Assembly (NCBI GenBank): GCA_031308135.1
Contig: JAHLJT010009436.1
Span: 116,470,416-116,534,415 of the forward strand
Length of the DNA stretch: 64,000 nt
Source of the DNA: Acheta domesticus
Taxonomy: Eukaryota; Arthropoda; Insecta; Orthoptera; Gryllidae
Direction of reading: 5' to 3'
Below the pieces are notes generated by a model. It was not told the DNA's origin, did no database searches, and was given only the letters and a program-made list of their open reading frames with translations. The position numbers were made by a program, and so were the translations under genes. Shown piece by piece: positions 9,776 through 20,284 of the stretch; position 1 is the first letter of the stretch, and each line of letters opens with the position of its first letter.

Positions 9776-11590
9776 ATATCAAACACTCGCGCCGTTCCAG
9801 TGGCTGTTTGTGAACTATTCTGAATGCGTTGTGCGTTGAAATCATTTGTTGACGTTCGGTTTATAAATGTTCGGTTTATAAATGTTCTAACGCACATGTT
9901 ACCAGTAATGATTTAAAATTTCTAAATTTCAAAATATATTCCATTTAAAATTTGATCGTAAGGTCATTAATAAAATCTCTCAAAAAACGATTGTACACCA
10001 TTGTTTATTACTCAGCTTTTGGTAATATACAGCTTGGTATATTGAAGATGGTGTATTGTTCAAAAACGATTATTTCTATATTAAAACTTCCGAGGTACTA
10101 TCAGCGGTCTCTGGGCATAAGTTGGCGAGTACTTGTACTTATTGCACTTACCAAGTTAGGCCCAGACACTACATATATGTTATGCAATAATTCGTATAAG
10201 TTATTGAATAATAAAGAAGGAAAATTATTTGTCACAAAAGTGTGGGTATTTACATACTTACTTTTACAAACAACTGTAAGAAATAATTACTGAAGTACGA
10301 ATATCTGCGACACCATAGACTGCCAAGTCGAAGGCTACAACGTAAAAAAATCCGTTTTCGCGTAAGTAATTGTGTTTGGATCATGCGATTGTGATGTGGT
10401 TGGCTTGTATGTAAGCTGAACAATCATCAAAGACAAAATCATTGATCCCTCGTGTTCATTCATCCTCTAATGATCATCATAACTGTCACACAGTGGAAGT
10501 CAATAGAAAACCATCTATGAAACTCCCATTGCCTAGGATTATTGCCAAAATAACACGGCACATATCATCACTACGAATAAGTTGCAAATGATGCTTTATA
10601 ACTATTGAAATGTATCATATGAGTGTCATAAAAATAGTTTGTGAATAAAATAAATATGTGACATGATGTTTAGCAGATCATTAATGCATCGGTTAACAAG
10701 GATGGTTAAAAACATAGTTTTATTATACCAAATGAGGCCACATTGACAAAAAATCACAACTTTATTTGTCATTCAACAAGCACGATGCTGTCAATTCAGC
10801 ACAAAGAAAACTGAATAAAAAACGACACAGAAAATCCAGGGAAATTGTAAAGAAATGTTAAATTCTAAGTGTAAATCAATGTAACATTTTTCACAACGCA
10901 ACACACTTCCGTAATATTTATATACTTAATGGAATATTCTGCCAAAGAACACACGGAATCATGCTGTTTATGTGATTTTATTGATTCACGGAAATGTTTT
11001 AATGAATAAATACACCAGTTTAACATAAAAAACAATTTTTGTTATTATTTTAATGATTACCATCACAACTATTTCTACATTATTCATGTTTCAATATTGT
11101 TATTTAATTGATCTTTTGAGGTATGGTTTTGTAGTATTGAATAAAGGATTTTTACATTTACCTCCAGCTGTCTCAACTGTAAAACTTGAAAATATATTGT
11201 GAAGAATGTGACCCTCCTCTGCACATTAGCGCAGCCATTCACATAATTCCATTCAGCCAGCGATTTCCCTTCTCCCGTTAATCGGACATTAATTTCGGAT
11301 GGCCGTTTTATAGCGTGCCCTTGTGTTATGGCAATTGAAATACTCCATCGGAAAACGATATGAGGGGTCTCCGCGGATGTCCCTCGCCGACTTTTATGAC
11401 ACCGTGACTACATAAATATCTTGAATCACCACCCAAACGCCTATAAAATTGCTGGATAATGATGGCGCGATGGTAGCAAAGGCGAGTGTCTGTTCTACCA
11501 CAAGTCGCGAGACGCAGGGTATCCGTGTTTCCCGGTCGTAGATGCGAACAGAGGAGCCCGCGGGTAAAGATTACACTGGTAAGAGGCGCA
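9776..11590. other. AT-rich intergenic DNA with a more complex block at 11215-11480
   Basis: A 17-bp direct repeat (GTTCGGTTTATAAAT core) occurs at about 9853-9888. Most of the rest is low-complexity AT-rich DNA. The block 11215-11480 has balanced composition and several TTAATCGGA, TTTTATAG and TTTTATGAC words resembling homeodomain or Cdx-type sites. It could be a conserved non-coding element, but I cannot test conservation. Confidence 0.35.
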
Positions 11591-11591
11591 C

Positions 11592-11970
11592 TCTCTGAAT
11601 CAGAATCAGTGAAATAGTCACTGATTCAATCAGTGAGAGCCGAAGTCACTGATATCTTCAGTCGAAATGGGTAGTTTCGCTGACAGTCAGCGAATATGCG
11701 AACCTTTTCATAACGAGCGCCAGTATTTCACTGATCGTCAGTGGTAAAAGTGCCGCACCACCATCGCTCACTGATCGTTCAGTCGTCATGTTCAGTTAGT
11801 GTCACACATTTCACTGATTCAAACAGTGAAGTTTCACTGATTGAAAAAGTGGACCCAATTTTCACTGATTTGTTCAGTTCAATTCACTGACTGTCAGTGG
11901 CAGGGTTATAACTGACACCATCAGTGAATAGACACTGTCAATCAGTAGTTTTTCACTGATTCAGACAGAG
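11592..11970. repeat. Cluster of CACTGA...TCAGTG inverted repeats
   Basis: About twelve short inverted repeats built on the half-site CACTGA/TCAGTG crowd into some 350 bp. The best are perfect: TCACTGATTCAATCAGTGA at 11618-11636 (9-bp arms, 1-nt centre), TTCGCTGACAGTCAGCGAA at 11676-11694 (9 and 1), and CACTGACTGTCAGTG at 11885-11899 (7 and 1). Others are CACTGA/TCAGTG at 11729-11743 and TTCACTG/CAGTGAA at 11810-11830, with weaker ones at 11646-11660, 11770-11783, 11835-11851, 11864-11878, 11911-11925, 11934-11946 and 11956-11964. Centres differ in sequence and length, so it is not a simple tandem repeat. It ends a few bases before a CpG-rich block. It may be a transcription-factor site cluster or a hairpin array; no known factor is assigned. 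Confidence 0.85.
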
Positions 11971-11971
11971 A

Positions 11972-12180
11972 GAGCATGAAGCGGAGAAGGGAAAGCGAGA
12001 GGAGCGCCCGCCCGGAGCGCCCCGGCGCGGCGCGGCGTTGGCAGGGAAACTGCGCGGCGGCGAGCGGCCCCACGGAAAGCGAGCGTGCGCCTGGCACTTC
12101 AGCCGAGTTCATTTCAACGGGGAACCCACCGCCTCAAGACGCTATTCACGCTGCACGATGCTCTGCGCGCGCAGTTACTT
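11972..12180. promoter_or_regulatory. CpG island next to the CACTGA cluster
   Basis: GC-rich, CpG-dense DNA begins where the inverted-repeat cluster ends. An open plus-strand frame (11976-12191) has an Arg/Ala-rich product with no motif. The position, a dense palindromic cluster followed by an island, would fit an upstream control region and promoter. That is inference; no TATA box or splice donor was identified with confidence. Confidence 0.35.
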
Positions 12181-13217
12181 CACTTTGTTGAAGTACGAAC
12201 ATTCGCGGTCACTTCAGAACGAGTAGGGGAGACGCGAGAAAGTTGTGATATACTTCGTTTGTAGGAAATTGCTGACTCACGGAGAGTAAGGTAGAAGATA
12301 CTATCCAAACACATGCGTTGTTGATACGAATCCGTTCTACGGAGTGCGCATGGAACAAGCAAAATAGTTGTAAAATAAGTAAGGTTGAATTCTCCTGCAT
12401 AATTTCACTTTCTCGACATTACAGTAACACGTAAATACAGACGACGGCGGGAAATTGTCACCCAATTTTAGGTGAAATGTTGACATATGTCACATATATT
12501 CGAAGTCAAAGTCAAAGGAATTCAAAGGAATTGCCATAAGGATAACAATGAAATTTAGGATATCGAGCGCAAATTGTTTGTTTTATACAACTAAATAGTA
12601 TATCAAGTAAATCGTATGACGACAAAATAGTAAATCAAGTAAACAACTAAATAAATCAAGATAAATTAACTTGCACACTTTCAAGAATAACAGGCTACTT
12701 TTTTCCTAGGTCAGATTTCACTGATGTTTTCAGGTCATTCAGGTCATTTCCTTATTTTTCCATGACAAAATTTGTAAAGTATTTGAGGGTATTTAAATAA
12801 AATAATAAATAACTCATGACTTAGGTATATATTAAAATACTGTTATTTACTGAGCCCTTTTCTCCCTTGCATTCTAGATTCTCTTGCACTACCACATTGT
12901 GAGAGAGACCGATGCACTATGATTCAAAACACACAGTACCTTTCTTTATCTATTTTTCAGCTCTTAGATTGCACCGCAATAGGCCAGAAATAATATATTC
13001 TTAACAATGGAAATATCTGCTTGCGTTCTCGTATGAACTAGCGTAGTTCTGTAATGTATTTCAAGTAGCCCCAAAACGCAGTTTTTGTATGACTGTATCT
13101 AATTATAATAGAGTAAATAAATCAGGATATTTGACATACAAAGAAAAATCTGTGTGGAGAGCCGGACACCATCTCGACATTAAGAGCATATCCCGCTATT
13201 TCAGGACGAACGGCTAT
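12181..13217. other. AT-rich intergenic DNA
   Basis: A locally repetitive stretch at 12495-12665 has short direct repeats (AAGTCAAAG, AATCAAGTAAA). A lone TTTCACTGAT...TTCAGGTCATTCAGG block at 12717-12747 echoes the CACTGA cluster. No gene recognised. Confidence 0.45.
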
Positions 13218-13285
13218 CAGTGGCGAAGCTTCAGTTGGTGTCACCCAGGGGGCAAAACTAATGGTATCACCCCCCCTATATTAAA
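13218..13285 (+). mobile_element. hAT-like terminal fragment
   Basis: Begins CAGTGGCGAAGCTTC, the same CAGTGGCG start as the intact MITE at 4374, and continues with GGTGTCACCC and ATGGTATCACCCCCCC. It stops at or just before the inverted-repeat element beginning at 13289, which may have interrupted it. No matching right end was found. Confidence 0.45.
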
Positions 13286-13288
13286 TAA

Positions 13289-14470
13289 AACTAGTGGTAC
13301 TACAGAATGGCACAGACGTTCCCGAATTCGATTTCTATTTCCTTGGATCTAGCTATTCGGGATCGGAATCTAGCTAGCTATTCGGAATTGCCAAATACTC
13401 GTGACAGCTGCCTTTTATCGCCGCCCAAAGTACATTTTTTGCACATTTTCTTAATTTTTCGGTTTCCTAATGATAGAACGGAAATATTCATTTTAGAATA
13501 TTTAAGAACACTAAAATTTCGTCCGAAATGGCAATTTTCTTTGAATAATTTGGAATGGTTTTTAAGAAAATGGCTTTTAAGCGCTACTGAAAATGCGAAA
13601 TTTGAAGCTCTTTCCACAGAACATTTTTGAGTTTTTGAAAAACTTCATTTGAAGTCATTTGCAGCACTTATACTCACAAATACAATGATGTTTACAAATT
13701 GCTGGAAATGTGTATAATAAAGATATGAGGGATCTTTAAAAAATTACATTTGTAAAATTTGTGAAAAAACAAAAAAAATATCCCAAAATGAACTTTACGC
13801 CATATTAAAGAGTGCAATTAGCACTATTCATTCGAAAAGTTTTGAACAAAAAATTTGGAGCCATTTTTGAGAAAATGGCGTTTGAGCGTTTCTGAAAATG
13901 CGAAAATTTGAGCTAGTTTTCACAGAAAACTACAATTTTCGAGAAACTTTGTAAGGCATTATTTAAAGCACATGTACTCATTGATATAATCATGTGAACA
14001 AATTGCCGCTAATGTAAATATTAACGACGTGAGAGACAAGTCAACAAAAATAAATTTTTGCCATTTTTTCAAAACGTCCGCGTCCGTACCGTCCGTCTGT
14101 CGTATAGCGCCTAGCGCCTAACCTGCCGTTAGCGCCTAACCTGTCCGTAGGATTTTTCCAAAATAAATATTATCCAGTCGATCGGTCCCGAATCGACGTT
14201 CTGCGTTGTAGGTTTACTTTCTCGCTTACTTTGTAAGAAAAGAAAGTATTATAATCGTGTGGCGGAAACCGTAAATTTTCAGTGGAAAAACGTATTTCCG
14301 AGCCCGGGTAACGAAAGAGTGTATAAATCTCTTCCCCGCGTATAGCAAAGTACTTCCTCTAACACATTGTGTCGTCAGAATCCATGTTTTGTGGGTCCTT
14401 GATACCAAATAATCGGCAAAACGTATGTCCGACCGTCCGCCTGTGGTCAATGCTAACGCCAAAAGAGTTC
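13289..14470. mobile_element. Inverted-repeat family, copy 1 (rearranged)
   Basis: Starts AACTAGTGGTACTACAG then GAATGGCACAG, the terminus also seen at 42105 and 55793 and inverted at 31493 and 46163. The left-arm sequence runs to about 14080, with recurring GAGAAAATGGCG and GTGAGAGACAAG words. It then jumps to inner right-arm pieces: CGTCCGTCTGTC with AGCGCCTAACC near 14090-14160, and a CAGAATCCATGTTTTGTGGG block near 14375. No right terminus is present, so the copy is chimeric or deleted. Open frames inside are short and share no protein motif, so it looks non-autonomous. Confidence 0.7.
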
Positions 14471-14795
14471 AAAAGCATTTTCTCCAATGTGTTATCATAT
14501 GTCTGTTTAATGTCTCGTAATTTTTTTTCTTTCATTAATTAATGATAACTTTTCATTTAAAATCTGGCTTTAAGAGGGTTTAAGTAGCAGTTCATTTGCG
14601 AAATATTATTTTTGTATTCTTTTGAATTGCCATTTATTTCCTTCGCCAAGAAAATGGACCCACCAATTGCAGGGTGAACGTAAAGTAACTAGTTATTTTT
14701 AGTGTTCGATAAAATTATAATATACCAATGATTTAAAGTTATAAACAGAGCGATAATGTGAAGTGGTTATTAGGATTTCATAATACTTATTACTT
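14471..14795. other. AT-rich intergenic DNA
   Basis: Nothing recognised. Confidence 0.5.
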
Positions 14796-15175
14796 ATTTC
14801 ACTTAGTTCAACGGTTCACCGCTGGGAGCAGCACGCACATTGTAAACAATGAACTCAGTTTTCGCCCACGGGAACCCCATTATGTTCAGAAGCTGAAATT
14901 CGAGGGCTGTGACCGACGAATGAAATTTGGTGAATTAATGCAGGCTTCTTTTTTTTGTGTTCATGCCACCCCAATTTGTACTAATGTTCGCGAATGGTTG
15001 GACCTGGAAATTTCCTATGGACGGCACCAAGTAGGTCAGCCCGTGTGATATACTTGTATATTTTCTTGTGGGAACTATATTGAGGAGGTGGTGTTGAAGG
15101 CCAAACCTCATACACTGGAGTAAAGAGTAAATAGGCTGAAGGCAGATTCAAGAGATAATCGACAACATCCTAATT
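14796..15175 (+). pseudogene. IS630/Tc1/mariner-type transposase relic with internal deletion
   Basis: One frame reads PHYVQKLKFEGCDRRMKFGELMQ, matching the block just before the first catalytic aspartate in a widespread arthropod mariner-like group (typically QxLxxxDxxRRxEFCxxMQ). It then jumps to TNVREWLDLE followed by GRHQVGQP, matching the VRxWLDxxFPxRWIGR block after the second aspartate. After a frame change near 15060 it reads FLWG, then YIEEVVLKAKPHTLE, matching the C-terminal FFLWGxxKxxVYxxKPxTLExL block. The middle of the catalytic domain, including the first aspartate, is missing and frames are broken, so the gene is dead. No terminal repeats were found. Confidence 0.6.
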
Positions 15176-15865
15176 AATTTTCTTCAGAAAAGAATCAATA
15201 GCACCAGTTTTCACTGATTGAGGAAACTGGTTGACAACGCCGGTGTCCACATTGAGTATTGAAAATTATTTTATTCTCTTGTATAACAAAGATTTGTGTA
15301 CACGTGTTTAAAACGTGTACACGTACTAAAATAATTTAGTTGAAACTCACAATTCGTGATGCATGAAGATTTTATCGATTGCTATTCCACACGAATAAGT
15401 AACTAGTAAGTCAAAGTCGAACAGGTAGCAATATATTTAAAAAATAAAAAAATATATACGATTCCATTGTTGCATTAAAATTGTTGATATTCCAAGTTCA
15501 AGAACATTTTTACTTACTGGAGTAATTGAATTGCAACAATGTTTCTCTCTTCGTAACTAGTAATTCCTATTTTCAGACAAATCTTCAAAATTAAAAAAAA
15601 TCCCGGTAATTCTTCTGATGTACTCTCTTTTATGTTTATATTTATACTTCTCTTGAAAAGGTATTTTATTCCATATTATTATTTAGCTTAGCAATTAATT
15701 ATGTAGTTCGGAATCAAATACACCCATAATTTAAACATCACTTGACGTGCAACCACATTTGTAATGATCTACCAAGCTCGGTTCTGTACACATGTGTAAT
15801 GTAGCAGATGACTGAATATAATATTACATTGCATTTCTGCCCATTTCGGCGTACAATGAATGACG
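15176..15865. other. AT-rich intergenic DNA with two perfect hairpins
   Basis: CCAGTTT/AAACTGG (15204-15230) encloses a TCACTGATTG word like those of the 11.6-kb cluster. GTGTACACGT (15296-15305) and ACGTGTACAC (15313-15322) form a perfect 10-bp stem with a 7-nt loop. The rest is AT-rich, with nothing recognised. Confidence 0.55.
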
Positions 15866-16330
15866 CAGCCGACCTGTCCGCCTCAACCGAAGAGCTCCAA
15901 ATGCGGCAAAGCGCCTCCACGGCCGGGAGGGAGAGCCGCTTTGAAGGTCGCGGGTCGTGCCTCCTTTGGTATTGAGCTGGAGCGAGTAAGTCTCCCTACG
16001 AGGCTCCGTGGTCCCGCCGCGCCCTGCCTCGTCCGGCCTGCGTCCCGCTCTGCCCCCCACCCCCCACCCCGCCTCACGGCTCAGGCCGCGAGTTTTCATC
16101 AAGGGGGCGGGTCCCGCCACGGGACGCCCGGGGACACGACCGGTCGCCGGTGGACGACGCGCGCGGGCTGATCCGGGCGGGGCTGCAGGGGCGGGGTGGG
16201 GCGAGGTGGAGGTGAGCGGGGAGCAAGGCGTGCCACGCCGGCGGGGCGTAGCGGGCGTATCGACCAAGGAGGAAGGGAGCGGGCGCGCCTGCGGCAATGG
16301 AAACGAGACGGCACGGCGCGGCGGGTCAAC
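15866..16330. other. CpG island with G-quadruplex-prone strand
   Basis: Very GC- and CpG-rich. The C-run cluster CCCCCCACCCCCCACCCC near 16051-16070 gives four G-runs on the minus strand, a canonical G-quadruplex pattern. Overlapping open frames up to 197 codons on minus are Pro/Arg/Ala-rich without domain motifs. Such frames are expected in any GC-rich island, so none is called a gene. Confidence 0.55.
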
Positions 16331-17820
16331 AAGAGATGGAGGACTGACGTGTGGTGGTGCATACGGAGTGAGACTGCAACGGTAGCAACGGCAATCGCTG
16401 TAGTTGTTGACACTCACTTTTTAGAGACACGGGAATCATTAATAGCTTCGGTTGTGCTCAGAGAGAATAGAGACAATACAAACAACGAATAGTATCGTGA
16501 ATGTGCTAATTCAGATAGCAGTAGCCACTCGTGTGTGAAATAAATGTTTCCTTTCGAGGGACGTAGGAAATTACTTTTTAAAATTGAAATTCATATTTTA
16601 TTAGTAAATTAATGAGCATCATCCTCTCCTCCATTTTTTCAGCACACGGAGAATTTCTTTTCTTCAATGAAAATATTAAAGTAGATTATCCAACAGTAGA
16701 TCAAAACCGAAATAGAATTAATGGTGGACATTGAAATGCTGCGATGAAGATTAAGATAATGATGATGATTAGAATAATGATAGCTTCTTTATTATCATGC
16801 AGCGTCCAACTGTCACAAATGCTCCCAGGATACCTAACCTTGCACACAGTAGAATATTAATCATTTATGTCATCTCTGAACATCTTGCTTATACTACATT
16901 TATTTCCATTTGCAATAAAAACGCTCACGTACGAAAATCTTCTGTACCCGTGAGAAACATTTATAGAATGTCTTATTGAGTTGCTTATGCGAGAATGTAT
17001 TAGAATGAGACGAGAATGTGGAATCATACAAGTATCAACCTTTATCTTAATTACTGAAGTGACTTGACTGAATTAATATCTGAAATGTTGTTAATGCATC
17101 TTGGTCGGAGAAGATTGACGTGAGATATGCCCGCTTCTCTAGGTCTATATTCAGTTGGACCATTCGGAAAATAATTATTTAAAAATACAATAAAATGTAT
17201 TTGGACTGGAATTCGTGAAATAAGGCCATTTAAATATGAGTATCTTGTTTCTCATTAAAAGCTGTAACAAATATTTTCAACCGTGATATTTTGTTTTCAT
17301 ATTTTTTGTAATAATCGTGAGACAAAATTAGATTTATAAATTAGATTTTGTGGTTCAACTCGTTTTTATAATGAAAACATGAAATCATGCAAGAGATGCC
17401 TCTTTTTAATTTCCCTTTTTTATAGAGAAGAAAACTTATTTTACTGTTTTACGCGGGCATTTTCATTATCAAAATTCAGCTCGAAATTGAGAAAGTTGCT
17501 TCTTGACTTTAGGAAGCGAGAAGAGAGTAAAGCTTTAATTACATAACATGTATAAGAAAATAACATTATTATAAATGAAAAGTCATTTGAGACCTCGAAA
17601 TAAAATGTGATAAGATACTTTTAATGAAAAGGAAACCCAATTCAACATAATTAAAAGTAGTCGCACACATATACTGTTTTCTGTTGTATATTACTCGAAC
17701 ATAAATTCGTTCTTCAGGGGGAACGTAAGTAACGTAATTGTAAAAAATGTCATTTATTCACTTTTATATAAAATTTTCAAATTATACATTCATGTGCATA
17801 GCACACAATTTTCTCCAACG
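16331..17820. other. AT-rich intergenic DNA
   Basis: No gene, RNA or element terminus recognised. A GATGAT-type run is at about 16741-16780. Confidence 0.5.
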
Positions 17821-17859
17821 CAACTTCATTTCATCTGCTACCACACGAAGGCAGAGAGT

Positions 17860-18530
17860 GAAAACTCATCTCGCTGCCGCCAGCATCAGCGGCAGCCGCC
17901 ACTCCCAGAGCGTACACAATCGGATCTCACTCCGTCTCTCTCCTTCCTCGGGCAGAACGCAGCGGAACGACGACGCTGGAGAAAATAATGAAATAATGAA
18001 CGTAAACAACCTTAAAAGGCACACTCAAGCTTCCTCTAGCATCGCCGCTGTCATCATTACCGCCATCGCCTCCACAACCACCGCCACCGTCAGTGTCAGA
18101 TCTTCGACACTCCCACCGCCAAGGTTTCATCCATTATCCCCGCCTCCGACAACAACATCGACACCGTCGCCTCCGACATCGCTACCGCCATCGCCGCCGC
18201 CACCTTTACCACTACCGCCATCATAACCGCAGCCAACGCGCCAACTAGTATCTCCGTCACCCCACATCGCCACGGCCGTCTTCCTCCGACATCACCGCTA
18301 CCGCCATTGCGGTGGCCAGCGCCATCACCACATTCCACATTCATCACCACCTTCAACCCCACCGCCGCCGCACCTGGTCGCGCTGCGCTGTCGCTGCCAC
18401 CGCAGCTTCCTCCGCCAGGAGGGCGGCGCGGCGTGGCGCGGCGTGGCGCGGCGCCACCGCCAGGGAGAGGCCCCGCGCAGCCGCCGCCGCCGCGGCACGA
18501 GACGCAGAGCCTTACAAAGGCGCGTTGTGA
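17860..18530. repeat. Degenerate CNN-trinucleotide tract grading into a CpG island
   Basis: From about 18030 to 18370 the plus strand is dominated by CCG, ACC, ATC and TCC triplets in constant phase, giving Pro/Thr/Ser- or Ala-rich frames on one strand and Gly/Val/Asp-rich frames on the other. From 18390 to 18500 it becomes a CpG island (GGCGCGGCGTGGCGCGGC-type repeats). The absence of any conserved motif and the openness of several frames at once argue for simple-sequence DNA rather than an exon. Confidence 0.6.
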
Positions 18531-18551
18531 ACCTTACATGAAATATGGAGG

Positions 18552-18572
18552 CCGGGGAATGAATATCCCCGG
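18552..18572. repeat. Perfect 7-bp GC hairpin
   Basis: CCGGGGA at 18552-18558 pairs with TCCCCGG at 18566-18572 around a 7-nt AT loop, in CpG-rich DNA. The role is unknown. Confidence 0.6.
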
Positions 18573-20284
18573 TGTCGCCCCGGTGGCGGTCGCGGCTTAC
18601 GAAAGACCGACAACACGTGGCTACCCGCCGCCACGGCGCGCCGTGACGTACAAAGCGCCATGTGCAGGTCTGGTGCGGAGGAAGAGTCGAAGCGGTGCGA
18701 CTGTGAAACTTGAAGCAATGAGAAGGGACTGAAGGTTCTGTTGGAGATTCTATAATAAATAATTTAAGGAGGAAAATCGCTGAAAAGCGCCGAAACTTAC
18801 AAGTAGTTTCGGTTGTCATGAGTGAATGGCTATTCCTTAAGTCATATCGTATATACGTTAGATGAAAGCGGCGAAATGGATTATATTCGATTCGTGCGTA
18901 TTATATTAGCTTGACAAAGATAATTCTCTCGATAAATAAGTAAGACGGACGCGGCGTAAGTGAACAAATGCCCCGGAGATGCTACTTTAAGAGATCTATT
19001 TAAAGCAAGACATGCTAGAGAAGGAGCAAAGTAAGGAAAGGATGTTATACAAGAAATAATTATTGTATTAAATGGACAGTGCAAAGAACAGAATATGATT
19101 TTCTGGAGAGTTTCAAGAAATTGCTATGACCGAACACACCAAAGATGTAAGGAACCAAATCCAATATCAGCTGGTTAATGAGAATGAAAGGAAGGCAAAT
19201 GAGATGCGAGGATGTGCGAGGGAGCAACGATTTTCTCAGACAAGAAGACCGGGATGAATGGTAGCGAACGCAGAAGGGGCCAACAGCGCCTGCGAGTGCG
19301 GAAGAGCGAACGAACGACGGGTCAGCAGTGGCAGAGAGGGCGGGACAAGGGAGGGGCGGGAAGGGGAGGAGTTGGCAGCGTAGGAGTTGGTGCCCTACTG
19401 ACCCGGCCACTGCCGCAGCGTCTGGACCCTTCCGCATTGAGAAGTAAGCCCCCTTACAACCGCTCTCGCGTCTGCTGCAGAGCTTAACCTCTCGTTCTGG
19501 ATGCAGCGATCTGGAGTCGATTGCGCCTGAATTATATGTACAATTACGTATTACACTATTATGTAAAGGAACAATAAAAAAAGTCTATACAGTATCATCT
19601 AGAACCCACTTTGCGTTACAATGCACAACAATCCAGTGTACTATATTGCATGTATTGCTTTGCGTTGTCACCAGAAAGAGAAGAAGAGGTTTTTTGAAGG
19701 AAGTGTGTGTTTTAGGAAGTATTATTTAATATTAAAATTAACAATAATAATAATAAATCATAACAATATTAATAAGATGATTAAGAATAAGAAAAAATGG
19801 CAAAAGAAGTATAAGAAATTAAAGATAAATATAATTTTAAATAGTCTGATACTTAAATTCTCAAAGAATTACCTTCTTATAATACATAATATTTACACGA
19901 TCGAATGATGTTTCTGAACACTTCGGTGACAATATTGGTGTGGAGTTATGATTTTCCAACTACCTTTTAGATATTGTTTCACAAAGAATAGTGAAAGATT
20001 ATTACTCCATATTAAGAAAATTACTTTACGGAATGGCATAAATGACCAATCGCTGGAAGACAGAGTTTATGACAAATACAATACACAAACATTTTAATTT
20101 CAAACTTTAAACATTTTGTTTACTCATTTGATAAAAAAATATTTTAAATAGAGTTCTGAATTTCAAACACAAATTGAAAATGTGTTTTCTAGTCGTTGAA
20201 ACCCAATTTTTGGGCTCGAGTGTGTCTCATTTGCCGAGCAAAAAATGTAACGCAGAACTCAGGAGCTGCCCGTTCAATTGAATG
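18573..20284. other. Intergenic DNA with a purine-rich block
   Basis: A G/A-rich block at 19195-19400 (GGGAGGGGCGGGAAGGGG-type) precedes a mixed GC-rich patch to about 19500. The remainder, especially 19520-20280, is AT-rich. An open frame at 19621-19908 is Lys/Ile/Asn-rich, as expected from AT-rich DNA. No gene recognised. Confidence 0.5.

Noticed and set aside
9333..9845. 170-codon minus-strand protein
   Set aside because: It lies in a CpG island, is Arg/Ala/Pro-rich, lacks motifs and overlaps equally open plus-strand frames.
11592..11970. CRISPR-like or simple satellite array
   Set aside because: Sites are inverted, not direct, repeats. Spacing and centres vary and the setting is eukaryotic.
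15824..16417. 197-codon minus-strand protein in the 16-kb CpG island
   Set aside because: Composition-driven open frame; several other phases are open and no motif is present.
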